From positions 14,260,001 through 14,324,000 of the forward strand of contig OZ316899.1 of NCBI GenBank assembly GCA_973895155.1: a DNA stretch of 64,000 nt. Reading direction: 5' to 3'. The stretch is from Marsupella aquatica. Lineage: Eukaryota; Marchantiophyta. Position 1 is the stretch's first letter, and every line of letters begins with the position of its first letter. Shown here one piece after another: positions 24,431 to 37,100 of this stretch. The notes beneath the pieces are model-generated. The model was not told the origin of the DNA and searched no databases. It saw only the letters and a list, made by a program, of their open reading frames with translations. Made by a program: the position numbers and the translations under genes.

Positions 24431-25455
24431 CTCCTTACAATATTTATTTGAGCACGTGCCCTTGTCTCCTTTACTATCTACCCTAATGTCACGGTTGCAA
24501 CTCCCTTTATCTTCAGGGAGATGAAATTTGGTGGTGTTGTTCCTAACTGCTATAATCTCCCGCAAAAAGTGTCTGGGATTTTTACTATACAGACCTGAAT
24601 ATTCCCGTCCTACAAATGATCTAGCAAGTGAGGTGACAAGTGCATCGTCAAGTTCCGCCTCAGGACGTAAGCTACATAGACGGTGCTTCACAGCCCAAGG
24701 AATCTCATTGCTATTGAGGTCCAGCACACTATGCCTATACTGTGACTTCCAAATTTTTGCTGCACATCTCTTACTAAGTTGATCACAAGTAATCTCATTT
24801 TTTGCCTTGTCTCTCTTAATGTGCAATAGAGACCACTTTGGAGAGTTTAGGAGAAGATAACAATGAATGTCACTTGCATGTGATAGTTTCTCAAGACATG
24901 GCCAAAGAATTGTTAGAAGAAAATTGTCTCCACGATTGGCATGTGTGTAGGGCACTGGAAATAGTCCGGTCATGTCTGGGTTGGCAAATGCCTTCAAGGG
25001 GGAGTCATCCACAAGGAGTGTGTTGGTTTCATCATATAGATTTCCAAATGCACTCCATACCACCCAAAAATCCTTCAATAGCACATTTGCCTTTCCATTT
25101 GTAATGTCACGCCTTTGAATGCCTGTGTCAAAGGCTTCCACCTGTGTGAATACAAACTTCAGTTTCAACCGCTCCTCAATAGTGAACATCATGTTCAACA
25201 TTTTCACTGTTTGCGGCATCCCAGCACATGTCCAAATTGCAACGTCAAACCGGTCAAAAACCAACTTTAGAAACTCATGGAGCCCTGGCCTCTCTGTATA
25301 CATGCGACTAGTTCCATTTGATCTATCCCAATGCACTCCATTTGGGGTCACAATGTTTCTGGATTTGCCCTTGCTTTGGAATTCAAGAGAATCCCAAAGT
25401 ATTTTGTTAAGATCAAAAATCAGCAACTTCCGCTTGATGGGACACGGTCTCGATT
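24431..25455 (-). pseudogene. FCP1/NIF-like HAD phosphatase gene, 3' exon interrupted by copia 1
   Basis: Exon starting at 25,455 after acceptor TTGCAG. HAD motif I is LIFDLNKILWDS, where the second Asp of DxDx(T/V) is Asn, as in several plant FCP1-like proteins. Motif II is WTCAGMPQTVKMLN, Lys is in LLKDFWVVW, motif IV is LLVDDSPLKAF. Known: this family dephosphorylates Ser/Thr, for instance of RNA polymerase II CTD; the substrate here is unknown and the Asn makes catalysis doubtful. A C-terminal 130 residues are unrecognised. Copia 1 splits the end: the frame continues from GAG at the target site to CAC TTT GTT TAG at 18,910-18,899, so the uninterrupted protein would have only three further residues. 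It is the outermost left gene of the giant transposon, transcribed toward the left TIR. Confidence 0.75.
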
Positions 25456-25502
25456 CTGCAAGTGCAACAAATACAACTCTTAGAAGAAAACCAAATTTGA
25501 AC

Positions 25503-25529
25503 TTTGGACTGAGATTGTCTCAGTCCAAA
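25503..25529. repeat. 27-bp palindrome in an intron of the FCP1-like gene
   Basis: Arms TTTGGACTGAGA and TCTCAGTCCAAA, 12 of 12 complementary, around TTG. It has the same architecture as the 25-bp palindromes at 41-43 kb but a different half-site (GGACTGAGA). Confidence 0.9.
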
Positions 25530-25689
25530 AATACAAGACAATGACTAACAACAAAGAAAACCTACATACCATTTTAGAAGCCCCAAAGAGCGTAGGTGGA
25601 TATCGAGGCTCTAATTGCTGACCGCATTTTGTGAGACCGAGAAGTATTTTAGATTGGTATGAAAAAATGGAAAGTTAGACGGTTTGATC

Positions 25690-25867
25690 TCAGTCTGAAA
25701 AAATAGATCCGTATTCATCAATAATGTCAACACCCAACTCCTCTTGGATTTCAAAATTGACATCTGAAGTACTTTGTTCTACCCAATAAGTTGACGTCCA
25801 AACAGGAGTTATCAATCCCAATTCTCCTCTCTTATACTCCTTCCTGTTAAGAATCGATGGAGCAGCA
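25690..25867 (-). CDS. Probable upstream exon of the FCP1-like gene
   Basis: The minus strand reads RGELGLITPVWTSTYWVEQS, then an acidic EIQEELGVDIIDEYG, before a stop at 25,690. Composition and position suggest an N-terminal exon of the FCP1-like gene. The 5' part is cut near 25,868 by the PMD-type retroelement. Splice borders toward the 25,455 exon are not clear, so this is tentative. Confidence 0.35.
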
Positions 25868-28800
25868 TTGTGGTGCGTCCCATGGCTCCCTAAACCCAAG
25901 AAACCCCCCAGCTCAAGCCGATTCCCGCAGGTTTCGCGCTTGGTGAGGCCGTTTCCGCGGCTTAGCGGCATGGGACGCTGCTAACCTTCTACTACTACTA
26001 TTAACATTTTACACACATATACTGGACAGATCCTTCATCGGGTCATGAGATACGTAGCCGGCCTAATCTAGGCCTTCCCTTGTCTTCCCCTCCGTCTTGT
26101 TAGGTATGTTTGGATTCCGCCGCCGGAATGATCCCCAATAGGCTTGGTTAAGCCGCTAAGACCTCTCTCAGCTCGACACATCCAACTCTCACTCCCCTGC
26201 TTACTTTCCTTCCTTCTGTTAGTTGATGTGGGCACTCTTCACACAAGTTAATGCGACACACAAATAGCAAAATGACTCCTTCTGACTGAGTCATACCATG
26301 CACTTGCCATACAAACAGTACATCTCATACACAAGCTCTGCGAACTAAGCCGTGAGGCCAACTCTATTCAGCTCTTAGGCATGAGGAAACATGAATATAC
26401 ACAAGGGTCACTGTATGACTAACCGAGAGCTTCCCTTACTACTTGATCCCAGCCCGGCTGGTGCAAACTAAAAACTTGCTAAAGAAGAGGCCCTGAGCTC
26501 CCCGCTGCCCAGGTACTTATCCTGGTAGTGGATCCGCCTAATTCTTTGCAGCGTAAGCCTAATCTATCCTACCTGTAATCTACCTAACTGTACAGCGAGG
26601 CAGGAGCACAAGTGTTGCTCCTGCCAGTGGAACCGCAATCCCACTAAGCTAAGTGTCAGGGCCGCTCCTGGTCCTGATCCTAATCCTAAACTTGGAGATC
26701 AGCGCCCGCCCTGCCCACTCACGCCTCCTCCCTCCACGTCCGCCCTTCCTAAAAGGAACGACGCCCTTGCACCGTCACGACACCGGTGGTGGATCCTCAA
26801 TGGACGCCCCCAACGCTTCCTCCTCAGCCATTGTCGTAGGTTCGTTCTCTGACAGATTACCTGCCCTTGACTGAGTCAACTCTCCATCGGCCTGACTGGG
26901 TCTACCATCGGCATCGGCGTCGGCTCAGGAATCATTCTCGGCTACGGCCTCAGCCTCGGCTATGGTCTCCCCGGCCTGCTCAAGAGGCGGATCTGGGATA
27001 CCGGCCTCATTACTGAGTAGTTCGGCTTGGGCCGCACCATCCCCACCTTTGATGATAGCGGGATCTATTGCCGTGTTCATGCCGGAGGTTGGTGCTGGGT
27101 CTACCTCCTTGGTCACGGCCTGTGGAGTCGGATTACTCCTTGACCCTGAAGGTTTCCGCTTCTTCTTCTTTTCTGGTTCGGCAGCTGGTCCCTTCCCCTT
27201 CCCACTTACTTCCGGCACTGGTGCAGGTGGCGCGGCTTGTTCTTCGGCCAGTACCACTCCTGGTAACTTGGTTGCCCCAATTGGAGTTGGGCCTGATGAA
27301 GACAAGCACTTAAATACTGCGGCTTATTTCTTCAGCCGCTCTGTTTGGTTGTCGGCCCGCCGCTGGAGGTTCTCCATCTTCCTCGTGATTTCCTCCAACT
27401 CCTCCTGGGTCTCATCCAGGTCCTTGCACGCCTCCTTTAGTTCCTTCTGGGCTTCCTCCCGTTCCCTGTGGGCTTCCTCCAGTTCTTTCTTCAAGGTAGC
27501 CCTCTCCTCCCGGGTTGCTCTTAGCTCCTTGTCGAGCTCTACAATGATGATAGACTCCATCTGGTTCATCTTGGCGTAAGTCTGATCGAGCATCTCGTCC
27601 TTCTCCCGTAGGTCGGCCTTGAAGCTGGCCGTCAGGGACGCAAGCTCCTGCTGCAGCGCCATAATCCCTTGATAGGATTTCCCTAACTCGGCCTCCTTCT
27701 GCTCAAGGGCTCCGCAAATTTTCTTGAGCTCCCCCTTCAACGCCCATTCCTTTCTTTGGGTCTCCGCCATGGCCCGGTTGTTGGATGTTATGTGGGCCTC
27801 CTCTGCATTCCTCAGCTCCTTCTTCCATTTCTCCCTGTCCTTGATTGCGTCGGCCAATTCTCCTTGGGTCCGCGTCAGTAGATTCTCGATCATCCGATTA
27901 TCAGATTGTGCGGTATCCAACTGGCCCTGCATGATATTTAGCTCATGCCGCTTAATCCGCAGCTCATCTTGGGCTTTCTTGGCCACCCTCAGGTCCTTGA
28001 TTTCGGCTTCCCTTTCCCTAAGCCGACGGATGACCTCGTCCTTCTTGCTTCTTTCCAAGGCCACCGCTTCTTCTAATTGGCGCTTCTCCAACATCTCCCT
28101 CTGGAAAAAGGGTCCCTGCTCCAACTCCTCCCCAAATATGTTGAGCGCCAGTTCTCCACACATCTCCCCGTACTCCATGGCTCTGTCCTTAGCATAGGTG
28201 GAGGAAGTAGAAGTCATCGGCATCATCCACCGCGGCCTCTGCTCCCAAGCCGTCTTGCGGATCTCTTCAATCGTGGCTAGAGGTTTGCTTCCTTTTTTGG
28301 CTAGCCGCTTGATGTCCTTCGGCCAATCTCCTCCTGGAAAATCCTTTTCTCTAGCCAAGGCTGCCTCCTCTTCCTGCCTGATTCGCTCCTGAAATTCCTG
28401 CGCCGTCTATTTTATGCCGTCAAAGCTCGGGGGAGCAACATCTGGTGGGGGAGACTCAGGGCTACTCTGCTGGTTGGGGTCCCCTCGTACTACCCTTGGA
28501 AGTGTGGGGATAAACCGGCCATAGGTCCTTACTCCTGGAACGTGATGGTCCGACCCATAGCCGGAGTTATCATGGCTGCAGTCCTCCACTGCCTCCTCTA
28601 CTTCTTGGACTTCCGGCTTCTCCCTCTCCTCTTCGTCCGTAGGAGCTTCAGGCAATTCTGCCTCAGATTCAGAGCTTGAGACTCCCACGTACATTCGAAC
28701 ACCCGGCTTGGATTCTGGCCTGATTCTCTCCTTGTCTCCAGTAAAGGGGTTTTCCCTTGTAAGCCGGTGTAGGCCTACCTCTACAGCAGTGTCCTGCATT

Positions 28801-30490
28801 GTTGCCGTTGCCGTTGTCGTTGCCGATGCCGATCTCTTTTCTTTCTCCAATAGTTTCAGCAGATTCTGCATGCCTGGTTGTTGCATCGGCAAGTCCTCCA
28901 TCCTTGGCCTAAACACCTGCTCGATCGTAGGGCTAACAGGTGGTTGAGGCTTCTCTGCTACCGGCCTCGGTGCTGGAGCTTCCTCGGGTGCCCTTACCTG
29001 CAGGGGAAGTACTGGGGCAAAGGTCTGACCTCTGGCATACCGGCACAACAGCGGCATGTGATAGCCAAGCCGCGACACGCTCCCCATGCGGATTACCTGC
29101 TGCTCCTCCTTTAAGATCTTCTTCAATTGGTTGAGGAGGTACCCGTTGTAGTCCCGGCTTGGGTCTGGCCTCTCTGCCAGATAGACCTGTGCCTTGCCCA
29201 TCTCTGCCCTCGGCAAGTTACAGTGCATGGTCACCCTCAAGAAGTCAATCATCTCTCCTATGTGCGGGTTGGTGCAGGTGTTCCGGAAGAAGCCATTCTT
29301 CGTTGATGGCCCGGGGAACGACCGGAACTCCTTGTCAGGCAAGGTCTTCCTGGTATCAACTTTGGTCTTATTGCCTATCGGCAAGCCAAACACTTCGGCA
29401 ATCACCTTGGGAGTAAGATAGAAATCCTTCCCATATATCCTCGTGCAATTGGTCTCGGGTTCCCATGACCCCACGAATTCTAATAGGTCTGAATCCGGCA
29501 CCTCCGGCTTCAGCCATGGTAATCTTACAAAGGCCTCTAAGCCGGATCCGACCATGAAGCCTTGGTACTTCTTGGTCTGCATGGCCGTAAAGCATGCATC
29601 CTCCTCCCGTGCAAAATGTAGTTGCACCTCCACCGGTAGGGTTGCCGCCCAGCCTTTCCAGGTGTCATCCCTGGTTGGAATGGCCTTGATGGGATCGACC
29701 TCCTCCTCTTCGGCTTCTCCCTGCCTCCTGCTCTGCTGCTCGGCTGGCTTCTTTGGTGCCGCCGACCTCGTTCTTTTTGCCGGGGTGGCTTCATCGTTGA
29801 CGGCTCCCTTCCTCTTCATCTCTGCTGCCGTGGAGGTTTCTCCTAGCACCGTTGCCTGGGTCCACCTTTCCGTGCTACCCTTTAATTCCCAATGTATGTC
29901 GTTGCAGTTCTTGATGGCATCTCGAATGCCGATGATGCTGTCTTTGCAAAACAGAAGATCGTCGAGCTGATTGGAAGTAGGCGTCCACAAGAACTCGTCC
30001 TTGATGAGTTCGCCTCCTAAGAAAGCCGTCTTCTGCAGCTCCCACAATCGAGCGAGCTCCTGCCGTTCTCGAGCTACCCTTTCTGATTCCTCGTCCTCGT
30101 AAGTCTTGATGTACTCAGTTGCCCGTTCGAACAGGCATCCCCAGAAATGTGCCGCTTGATTGACGTTGCTCATACCCTCCCTAGGTCGATCATCGGTATT
30201 TATTCTCTCCCCGAGTGCTTGCCTAAGCAGCTGACAGTAGTTGGCCTCCCGTAGTCGTCTGCCTAGTTCGTGCTCGCAAATGAGCCACCATCTCCTGCAA
30301 GCGCTCCTTACCCCTCTCCTCTTCCGGTCCTTCCTCCCGTTGATCCTTCCTAGCCGCCGACGCTTAACGCGCCCTAACCCTATCAAGTTTTCACCCCCAG
30401 CGTCCTTACCTCCGGCCTCGGCCCGGGTTCCATGGTCGCCCCTAATTGTTTATATTTTCCTTGTTTTGTCCCTATACTAAGGTGTTTCTA
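25868..30490 (-). mobile_element. PMD-type retroelement without pol, approximate limits
   Basis: Contains one long minus-strand polyprotein (30,386-26,925) and about 1 kb of noncoding DNA on its 3' side (25,868-26,924), starting near TGTGGTGCG, with (CTA)n at 25,990. I could not match LTRs between the two sides by eye. It separates the FCP1-like gene from the methylase-like gene of the giant transposon and is best explained as a later insertion. Confidence 0.5.
26925..30386 (-). pseudogene. PMD-like Gag with coiled coil, two in-frame stops
   Basis: One frame of about 1,150 codons, broken only by TAG (28,409-28,407) and TAA (27,326-27,324). N-terminal part: basic region, then KRTRSAAPKKPAEQQSRR-like linker. 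The middle is a PMD-like domain (FVGSWEPETNCTRIYGKDFY, FGLPIGNKT, LGYHMPLLCRYARG). Then an acidic Ser/Glu region, a 300-residue heptad coiled coil (28,358-27,324) and a Pro/Ala/Lys tail. No catalytic Pol motif exists. Both stops fit single C-to-T changes of Gln codons. Proteins of this organisation are frequent in plant repeats and are thought to be retroelement Gag-like proteins; a precise family is not claimed. Confidence 0.7.
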
Positions 30491-32824
30491 GGGTGCATTC
30501 CTGCTTTACCCACTTAACTGGCCGAGTGATTCCTGTCTAGGCATCACAAGCATCCATTGAAACTTCTTGGCCTCTATTTGGCCCACTTTTCCACACGTAA
30601 CATTGTGCATCACGTTCAAGTGACCTCCATCCGGTTGATCTAACTCTATTCCCTTTTTTCTTTGAGAGAGGAAGGACAACTGGACTTCCCGAGTGTGAAC
30701 GGACAAAAACCAATTTTTCATCAGAAGCTGAAAAGAGTGTGTCAAGACAAATTGAAGCACCTGCCTGGTTGTCAACAGTCGCTGATGCACGGGCTTATGG
30801 GGTCATGGGAATCTCACGTACTTCGAAAGCCGTCCCGGGAATCAATTCTTGGGTGTCAGCTTCATTCAAATTGACCTGCCTGTCTCCACCGTCAGTGACC
30901 AAATTGGTTGACGAACAATTTTCAAATGTATCAATGTCAATTGGTTCTCCAATTCCGTCCGTTTCTTGTTGCACCACATTTGGATTGAGACCATCCTTGT
31001 CCAAGTTGTCATCAACCTCAACTTCATAGGGTTCCACAGGGACGTCATCTGCACCTGATGAAGGGCGTGGTGCAAGACCAACGTTATCTTCAACATCGTA
31101 GGGTTCTATGCTTTCACTTTGACCTACACGGTCATCCAAATTCTTTGCATACACCACCTCTGATGCCCCATCATCTTTGACTGACTTAGCGCCCACTTCT
31201 TTGGAATTATCAGCTGATTCATGTTCTGCAGAAACATCCGCAATAGTGGGTTTCCAATGCCTAGAACTCCCACCACGAGGATCCCAATTTTCCTTGATTG
31301 AGGGGACCCTCTCGCAAAGGAATGAAGCATACGCTTCCACAAAGTGTCTCTCATCTTGAGAGTCACAATAAACAAAGCATTTGCGTTGCACCAAGAATGT
31401 TGTCTTCATCACTTGACCACCCGAGAAAAAATCAAGAATCGAGTCTCCAGCTTCTGACAAGGATTCAATAATCCTCTGTATCATCCGCGTGGGTTTGGCA
31501 TGTGGATTCACCCAACCACCACGAGCACCAACTATCTCTAATCGAGGGGCCATGTGCAAAACCTTGGTCGCCTCTTCTGGGGTCAGCATCATTTTTAGAT
31601 CTTTGGGTTTTGACACATCGTCTGTGTCAACCTTCGCCTTCCCAGTGTCAATCTTGGTGATCTCAAAATCAGTATCTTTTGAACTGACAAAGAATTTTGG
31701 CTTTGGGTGATTGGGTTTGAAAACATCATTCCAATTGACATTTTCATCTCGAGAGATTCTTGCAAATATAACTTCTTCAATTCCGCCTCCCCAACACGAA
31801 TCAAGCGGATGCGGTTGATCCTCTCGAGAATAACTCCCATACTCAATGTGAATGGTGAGAGATTTCTCTTGTCCCAATTTTTGAAGTGAGCTTAGGACAT
31901 TCATTGCAAGAGGCCCCGGATGAACAGTTATGGCTACAACGATTGTAAGATTTCGTGGTAGCTCCACAATGTATTGCAAAAAGACCAAAACTTCTGCTTC
32001 CGTCCACAGCTTCTGGTGATCTCGACTGAAGTCAACAATGGCAAGTGAGCACGTTGGAGATGATTCTTCTATTGCTGGTGGATCAACTGTTTTCATTAGA
32101 TTGTCACTAACGAACGTGACCCACGATTGGCTTCGAGAATGTGTCCCTCCGCCAAACTTCTGGCAATAAATGTCATCAAGGCGCATCACCAAAGCTATTG
32201 GCAAGATTGCACTCTCCCTGGTATGATTTGGCTTCAACAGATTTGACAAAAAAACTTCACCAGCCGCTCTTCTACATCTATTGAATTCTGCATCAACACT
32301 CAACAATGGCAGAACCTCTACTACTTTCTTCCAGTCGGTATCCGACGGGAAATTCTGTGGATCCTTGCCGAAGTAGTACTCTTCAATGAGAGACTTGAGC
32401 TTCCTCACTTTTTTCACATCCTTCGCAAGCTCCTCTATTGAGGGTATGTCAGATTTATTTGTGGCATCTTTCTTCAGCAATGCCTTTCCTGACTTCACTT
32501 GTGTCAGGATTTTTGTGATGTCTTTCTGTGAGATCAACTCACCATCAAAGGGACGAAACATGGCAACGGTATTGCTTTTTTGGACTTGTTATTTCCTTTC
32601 ACCCCAGCTCCATCAGGAAGTTTCCCATGCAACCACATCTCACAGACTAACCGCCACAACTCAAAAAGATTGTTGTCCGCAAAAAGTAGCTAGTATACAT
32701 TTTGCAAGTCCTTCCTGCCCATAGTCATTCTTGCCAGAGCCAACCAATCCTACAATCCAAAAGGAAAGCTAGTCAGTTATCCCCAACTCAAGGGCTGGAA
32801 AAAAAGGATTCTAAGTGCAAAAAT

Positions 32825-32935
32825 AGTTTTGGATTCCGATGGTCTCAATCAAAAACAAAACTCATACTAAACATTCCAAAAGTTCCAATACTCTTTGACA
32901 AATCATGTCGGACTGAGACCATCCGAATCCAAAAT
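32825..32935. repeat. Hybrid palindromes in intron 2 of the ParB/methylase gene
   Basis: Two sites combine half-sites of different palindrome types: GGATTCCGA-TGG-TCTCAATC at about 32,830 and GGACTGAGA-CCA-TCCGAATCC at about 32,911. The second joins the half-site of the 25,503 palindrome to the half-site of the 41-43 kb arrays, keeping the 3-bp centre. Confidence 0.75.
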
Positions 32936-34162
32936 AGAATTACTCTCTATGGTAGAGAAATGCACACAAAGTAATCACATTTCTTACCTGAAATTTTTGG
33001 TTGTCTTGAGCATTTGTTTTGTTGTCGCCATGTTTTGGTTTGTTTGGATTTCCACATTCAACAAACTGCCGCCTCGCATGGACAACTGTATCTTTAAAGC
33101 AAGACTGAAACACCATCATGCTATTGATGGCGTTCGATCTCATGGAGTGCTCAACAAGAATTGAAGACGGTGTGCGATCAGACAATATTCTGGATTTCCT
33201 GAATTCTAACTTCTTGGCCAACTGGGTGAGCTTGGCATCCTTTGTTGCCCAATCACGAATCCATCTCGCAGCTCTCGTAGAGTGCTGACCACTAACGGCT
33301 AGAAATTGGACCTCGCCCTTTTTCACTCCGGCCAAAAAATCCTTCCGGTCCGACTCCGTATTCTCAAAGTGGAGTATCTTTCTTTGCTCGACATTAAAGG
33401 GAATCAAATCAACGACATGTGGCTCATGCCCAGGTGTTTTGATCATGGAATCAGCAATGTCTTGCACATGATCAAAATTCATCATCCGATAGCACAATCT
33501 CGCTGGTGCAGCAAAAATACTTTCAACTGGGATCAGAAAAATTTTGTTTATCCCAAAAGTATAGTACTGCTCCATTTGTTGAAGAACTTCATTCCCTTCT
33601 AAGACGTCTTTCTCCTCTAGAGCATGTGGCCTATCACCCTCATCTTCAGCATGTAATGAAAAATCTACAGGAGTTGAATTCACAACTACGGTGTCGGTTT
33701 TTTGTTTCTTCTTCTCCCTCGACTTCTTTTTGACTGGAAGCTTCATCTTCTCGGCTGGAGCCGTGATCTTCTTCTCAACTAAAGTAGGTTTCTCCACCGG
33801 AAGCTTCTTCTCCCTCTGCTTTCGCTTCCCTGTCGCTCTATCCATGGTTGTTGCTGCAGTAGTTTGTGCTGTCTCCATCGTAGTTGCTGGAGTTCCTTTG
33901 GCTGGCGTAGACTCAATTATGTTCTATGGTTGTGTACTTTTCCTCAACTTCACCAAAGACTCTACCCATAGATTTTCTTTTTCCAGGTCAAGCGTGTGTG
34001 CAAAGGCTAGTGCCTTGGCGATCCAAACATTTGAGTCTGGTGATACCAGACCTGCTTTCTCAAGCAAATTGTTAAGAGTCCATGTGGATGGAAGAGAGAA
34101 TTTTGATGGGTTGTTTACAATGTTGAGTTTCAAATAAAGAAACCCATAAAAAATGTCCAAAG

Positions 34163-37100
34163 TGTTCCACATTAACAATGCTCTCCTTCATTACATTGTT
34201 AATACTTTATACATATGGCGGTTGCCATGAGGTGGTTGCCTAAGTAGTTAGGGTTATAACCTCCTTGGGTTATAGTTCTAACCTTAGTTATATAGGTGTG
34301 GTAGACTTAACCTATGGTAAACCTATGGTATGCAACACTCCCCCTTGTATGCATCTTTGGTAATAAGAAAGATGTAGACATCTAAAGTCTACCTATAATA
34401 ACTATGATAAAGTATTTGCTAACTTCTGTGTTGAGGGTATTACATATGGAGGTGGGGTGTAACCTCATCAAAACCTCCCCTCCTTTCTTGTTGGGAGGAA
34501 AGAGTATTACCACCCCTCCTATACCCTATTTCAGCACTAAATCATATCTTTAATTTTGGTCTAACTTTGCTAAGTGAGACTAAATAAGTAGTCTTTGTAT
34601 ATGGCTAAGTCTGTTTAGGAGTTAGTCGAGTTGAGTAGTTTCGTTAGGTTCTATGGCCTCGTAAAATTTAGGGTCGTATTTTCGTGAGAAGTCGAAATGA
34701 GGTCGGCCCGTTCGTGAGTAACTGGCTGGAAACAAGATGGAACAGGGCTGCGATGTGGTTGAGTCGGGGGGAACGAAGCTGCGAGTCGCAATAGTGATGC
34801 AGTAGGTCGATGGGCGATGGGCGATGGTGAGCGCGCGATCAGTCGTGGGTGCGCGAGTAGTTGATACGAATGGTGTGTTCGTAATCGGATGTCACTTGGG
34901 TTTGGTGAAGAGTCTGCAGGTGCATGATTTGTGTTGAGCTCCTGCTGTTGAATAGGTAAGTGCTTGACTTCTGTGAATTCAGCTTGGGCTTGATTGAATT
35001 CAGTTCTTGTATCGGCTCAAATCTTTCCATTTGGTTTGGTGTTTCGTAGGTGCTTGGCTATGTTAAGTTCGTCACGATCTTGCCTCAGTTCGGTTCTTGC
35101 AGCAGTTGTTTATAAATCTGTGTATTCTGGCCTGCGCATTCATTTTGTGGTTTCTCGGTTTGCTGCTGTGTGGATGTGATCCTCATAATTCTGAAGCTGA
35201 ATGATTCTTGTAATGCTGTGAGCGCTTTCTCCCCCTGAATGTTGAATATTTGATTTTCATTTGATGACCTGTAAAAGTTCAGACAGACTACGCATGCCAA
35301 TTGATTTGGTGAGTATGGAATGTAGAACTGGAGGTAGTGGCTTCGTGAACATGTCTGCTGAGTTTTCAGAGCTGGGTATCCACTGGACATCAATTGTTTC
35401 CCCCTGTTGCTCATGTGTAAAGAAGAATTTGGGAGAAATGTGTTTTGTCCTGTCTCCTTTTATAAATCCAGCTGCTATCTGTTCGATGCAGGGTTTATTA
35501 TCTTCATAAATAACAGTAGGTGTGTTGAGCTGTGGCATACCTGTGGTTTCTTGGATGTAATTGATAACATTTCGTAACCAGATACATTCGCGGCTGGCCT
35601 CGTAAAGAGCTATAATTTCTGAGTGGTTTGATGAAGTAGTTGTCAAAGTCTGCTTGGTGCTCTTCCATGAGAGAGCAGTCGGACCAATCTTAAATACATA
35701 TCCTGATTGCGACTTGGCATCAGCTGTATCAGATAGGTAGCCAGCATTAGCGAATCCTGATAATGTGAGCTCCAGCGTATTTGGATAGAAAAGCCCTAAG
35801 TCAATGGTGCCACAGAGGTAACGGAAGATTCGTTTAACGCCATTCCAGTGCCTGATTGTTGGTTGAGCACTATGGCGAGCAAGTAGGTTTACTGCAAACG
35901 CTATATCAGGTCTTGTTTGTGAAGCTAAGAATAATAGGGCTCCAATGGCCGACAGGTATGGCTTATCAGATCCAAGTAGTGGTTCTTCCTCTGTTTTCTT
36001 CCTGAAAATATCTTTCTCTCTATCCAAGGATCGTAGGTCCATTGGTGATCTCACTGCCTTTTCTTTATGCATATCGAATTGCTTCAATGTCCTTCGGGTA
36101 TATGTAGATTGATGGAGTAGTATTCCATGTGAGAGATGTTCGAACTGTAGTCCGAGGCAGAATGCAATTCTGCCTAGATCTCTAATTTCGAATACCCTGT
36201 TCAGTTTGGTAATTGTCTCTTGCAGAATCTTAGAGGTACCAAATAAATTGAGGTCATCTACGTAGATGGCCACTATGATGATTTCGGGTCCTTCTTGTTT
36301 AATAAACAAGCATGGGGTAAGATCAGATGTCTTGAAGTCCATGGCCAACATTTCTGTTTTAAAATGTCTGTACCATGTTCGCCCACTCTGCTTCAGACCG
36401 TACATGGATCTGAGGACCTGAACAGCAAATCGGATTTTTGCAGTAAGTGCTTTCTGAGTGGGTACTAACTTAGTAGAAGCGTCCCATCCGATTGCCTTAG
36501 CAGTAGTATGTAGTACTGATTTGTTGGTGTGGCCGAAAGGGCCATCACTGGTATGAGTTTTCTTTTGTATGGGGGTCTCCCCCTGAATATGGTGTTCAAC
36601 CCTTTTGATTAATTCGGGAGGGGCCTCCATGTAAATAATATTTTCCAGGTGGCCATATAGGTAGGCAGTAACAATGTCAAGTTGGTGCATTGTCAGGTTG
36701 TGGTGAAGGGCGAATGCAATTAAGTACCTGTAGGTAATAACGTCCATGACAGGAGAGTATGTGAGGTCATAGTCTCTCCCAGGGATTTGTGTAAATCCCT
36801 TTGCTACGAGTCTAGCTTTGTATCTCACTATTTTGCCCTGGGCGTCTCGCTTCTTGACGAATGTCCATTTGTAGCCTGTGAGATGGGTGTCAGGTTGGGC
36901 AGGTGTTATGGGGCCGAATACCTGCCGTGAGATGAGTGAGTCTAGCTCGGAGTTGATGGCCTCCTGCCATTTATCCCAGTCAGGTTGTTTTCTGGCTTCT
37001 GTGATAGTTGTGGGATCAGGTAAGTCCCCCATTATCTCCTTGGAAATTTGAAATGCAAATGTGTTGTCTAGGGTGGTGGTTGATCTATCTCTGATCTTGC

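Noticed and set aside
26962-28392. Plus-strand Ser/Leu-rich frames
   Set aside because: Antisense of the Glu/Lys-rich coiled coil of the PMD-type protein.
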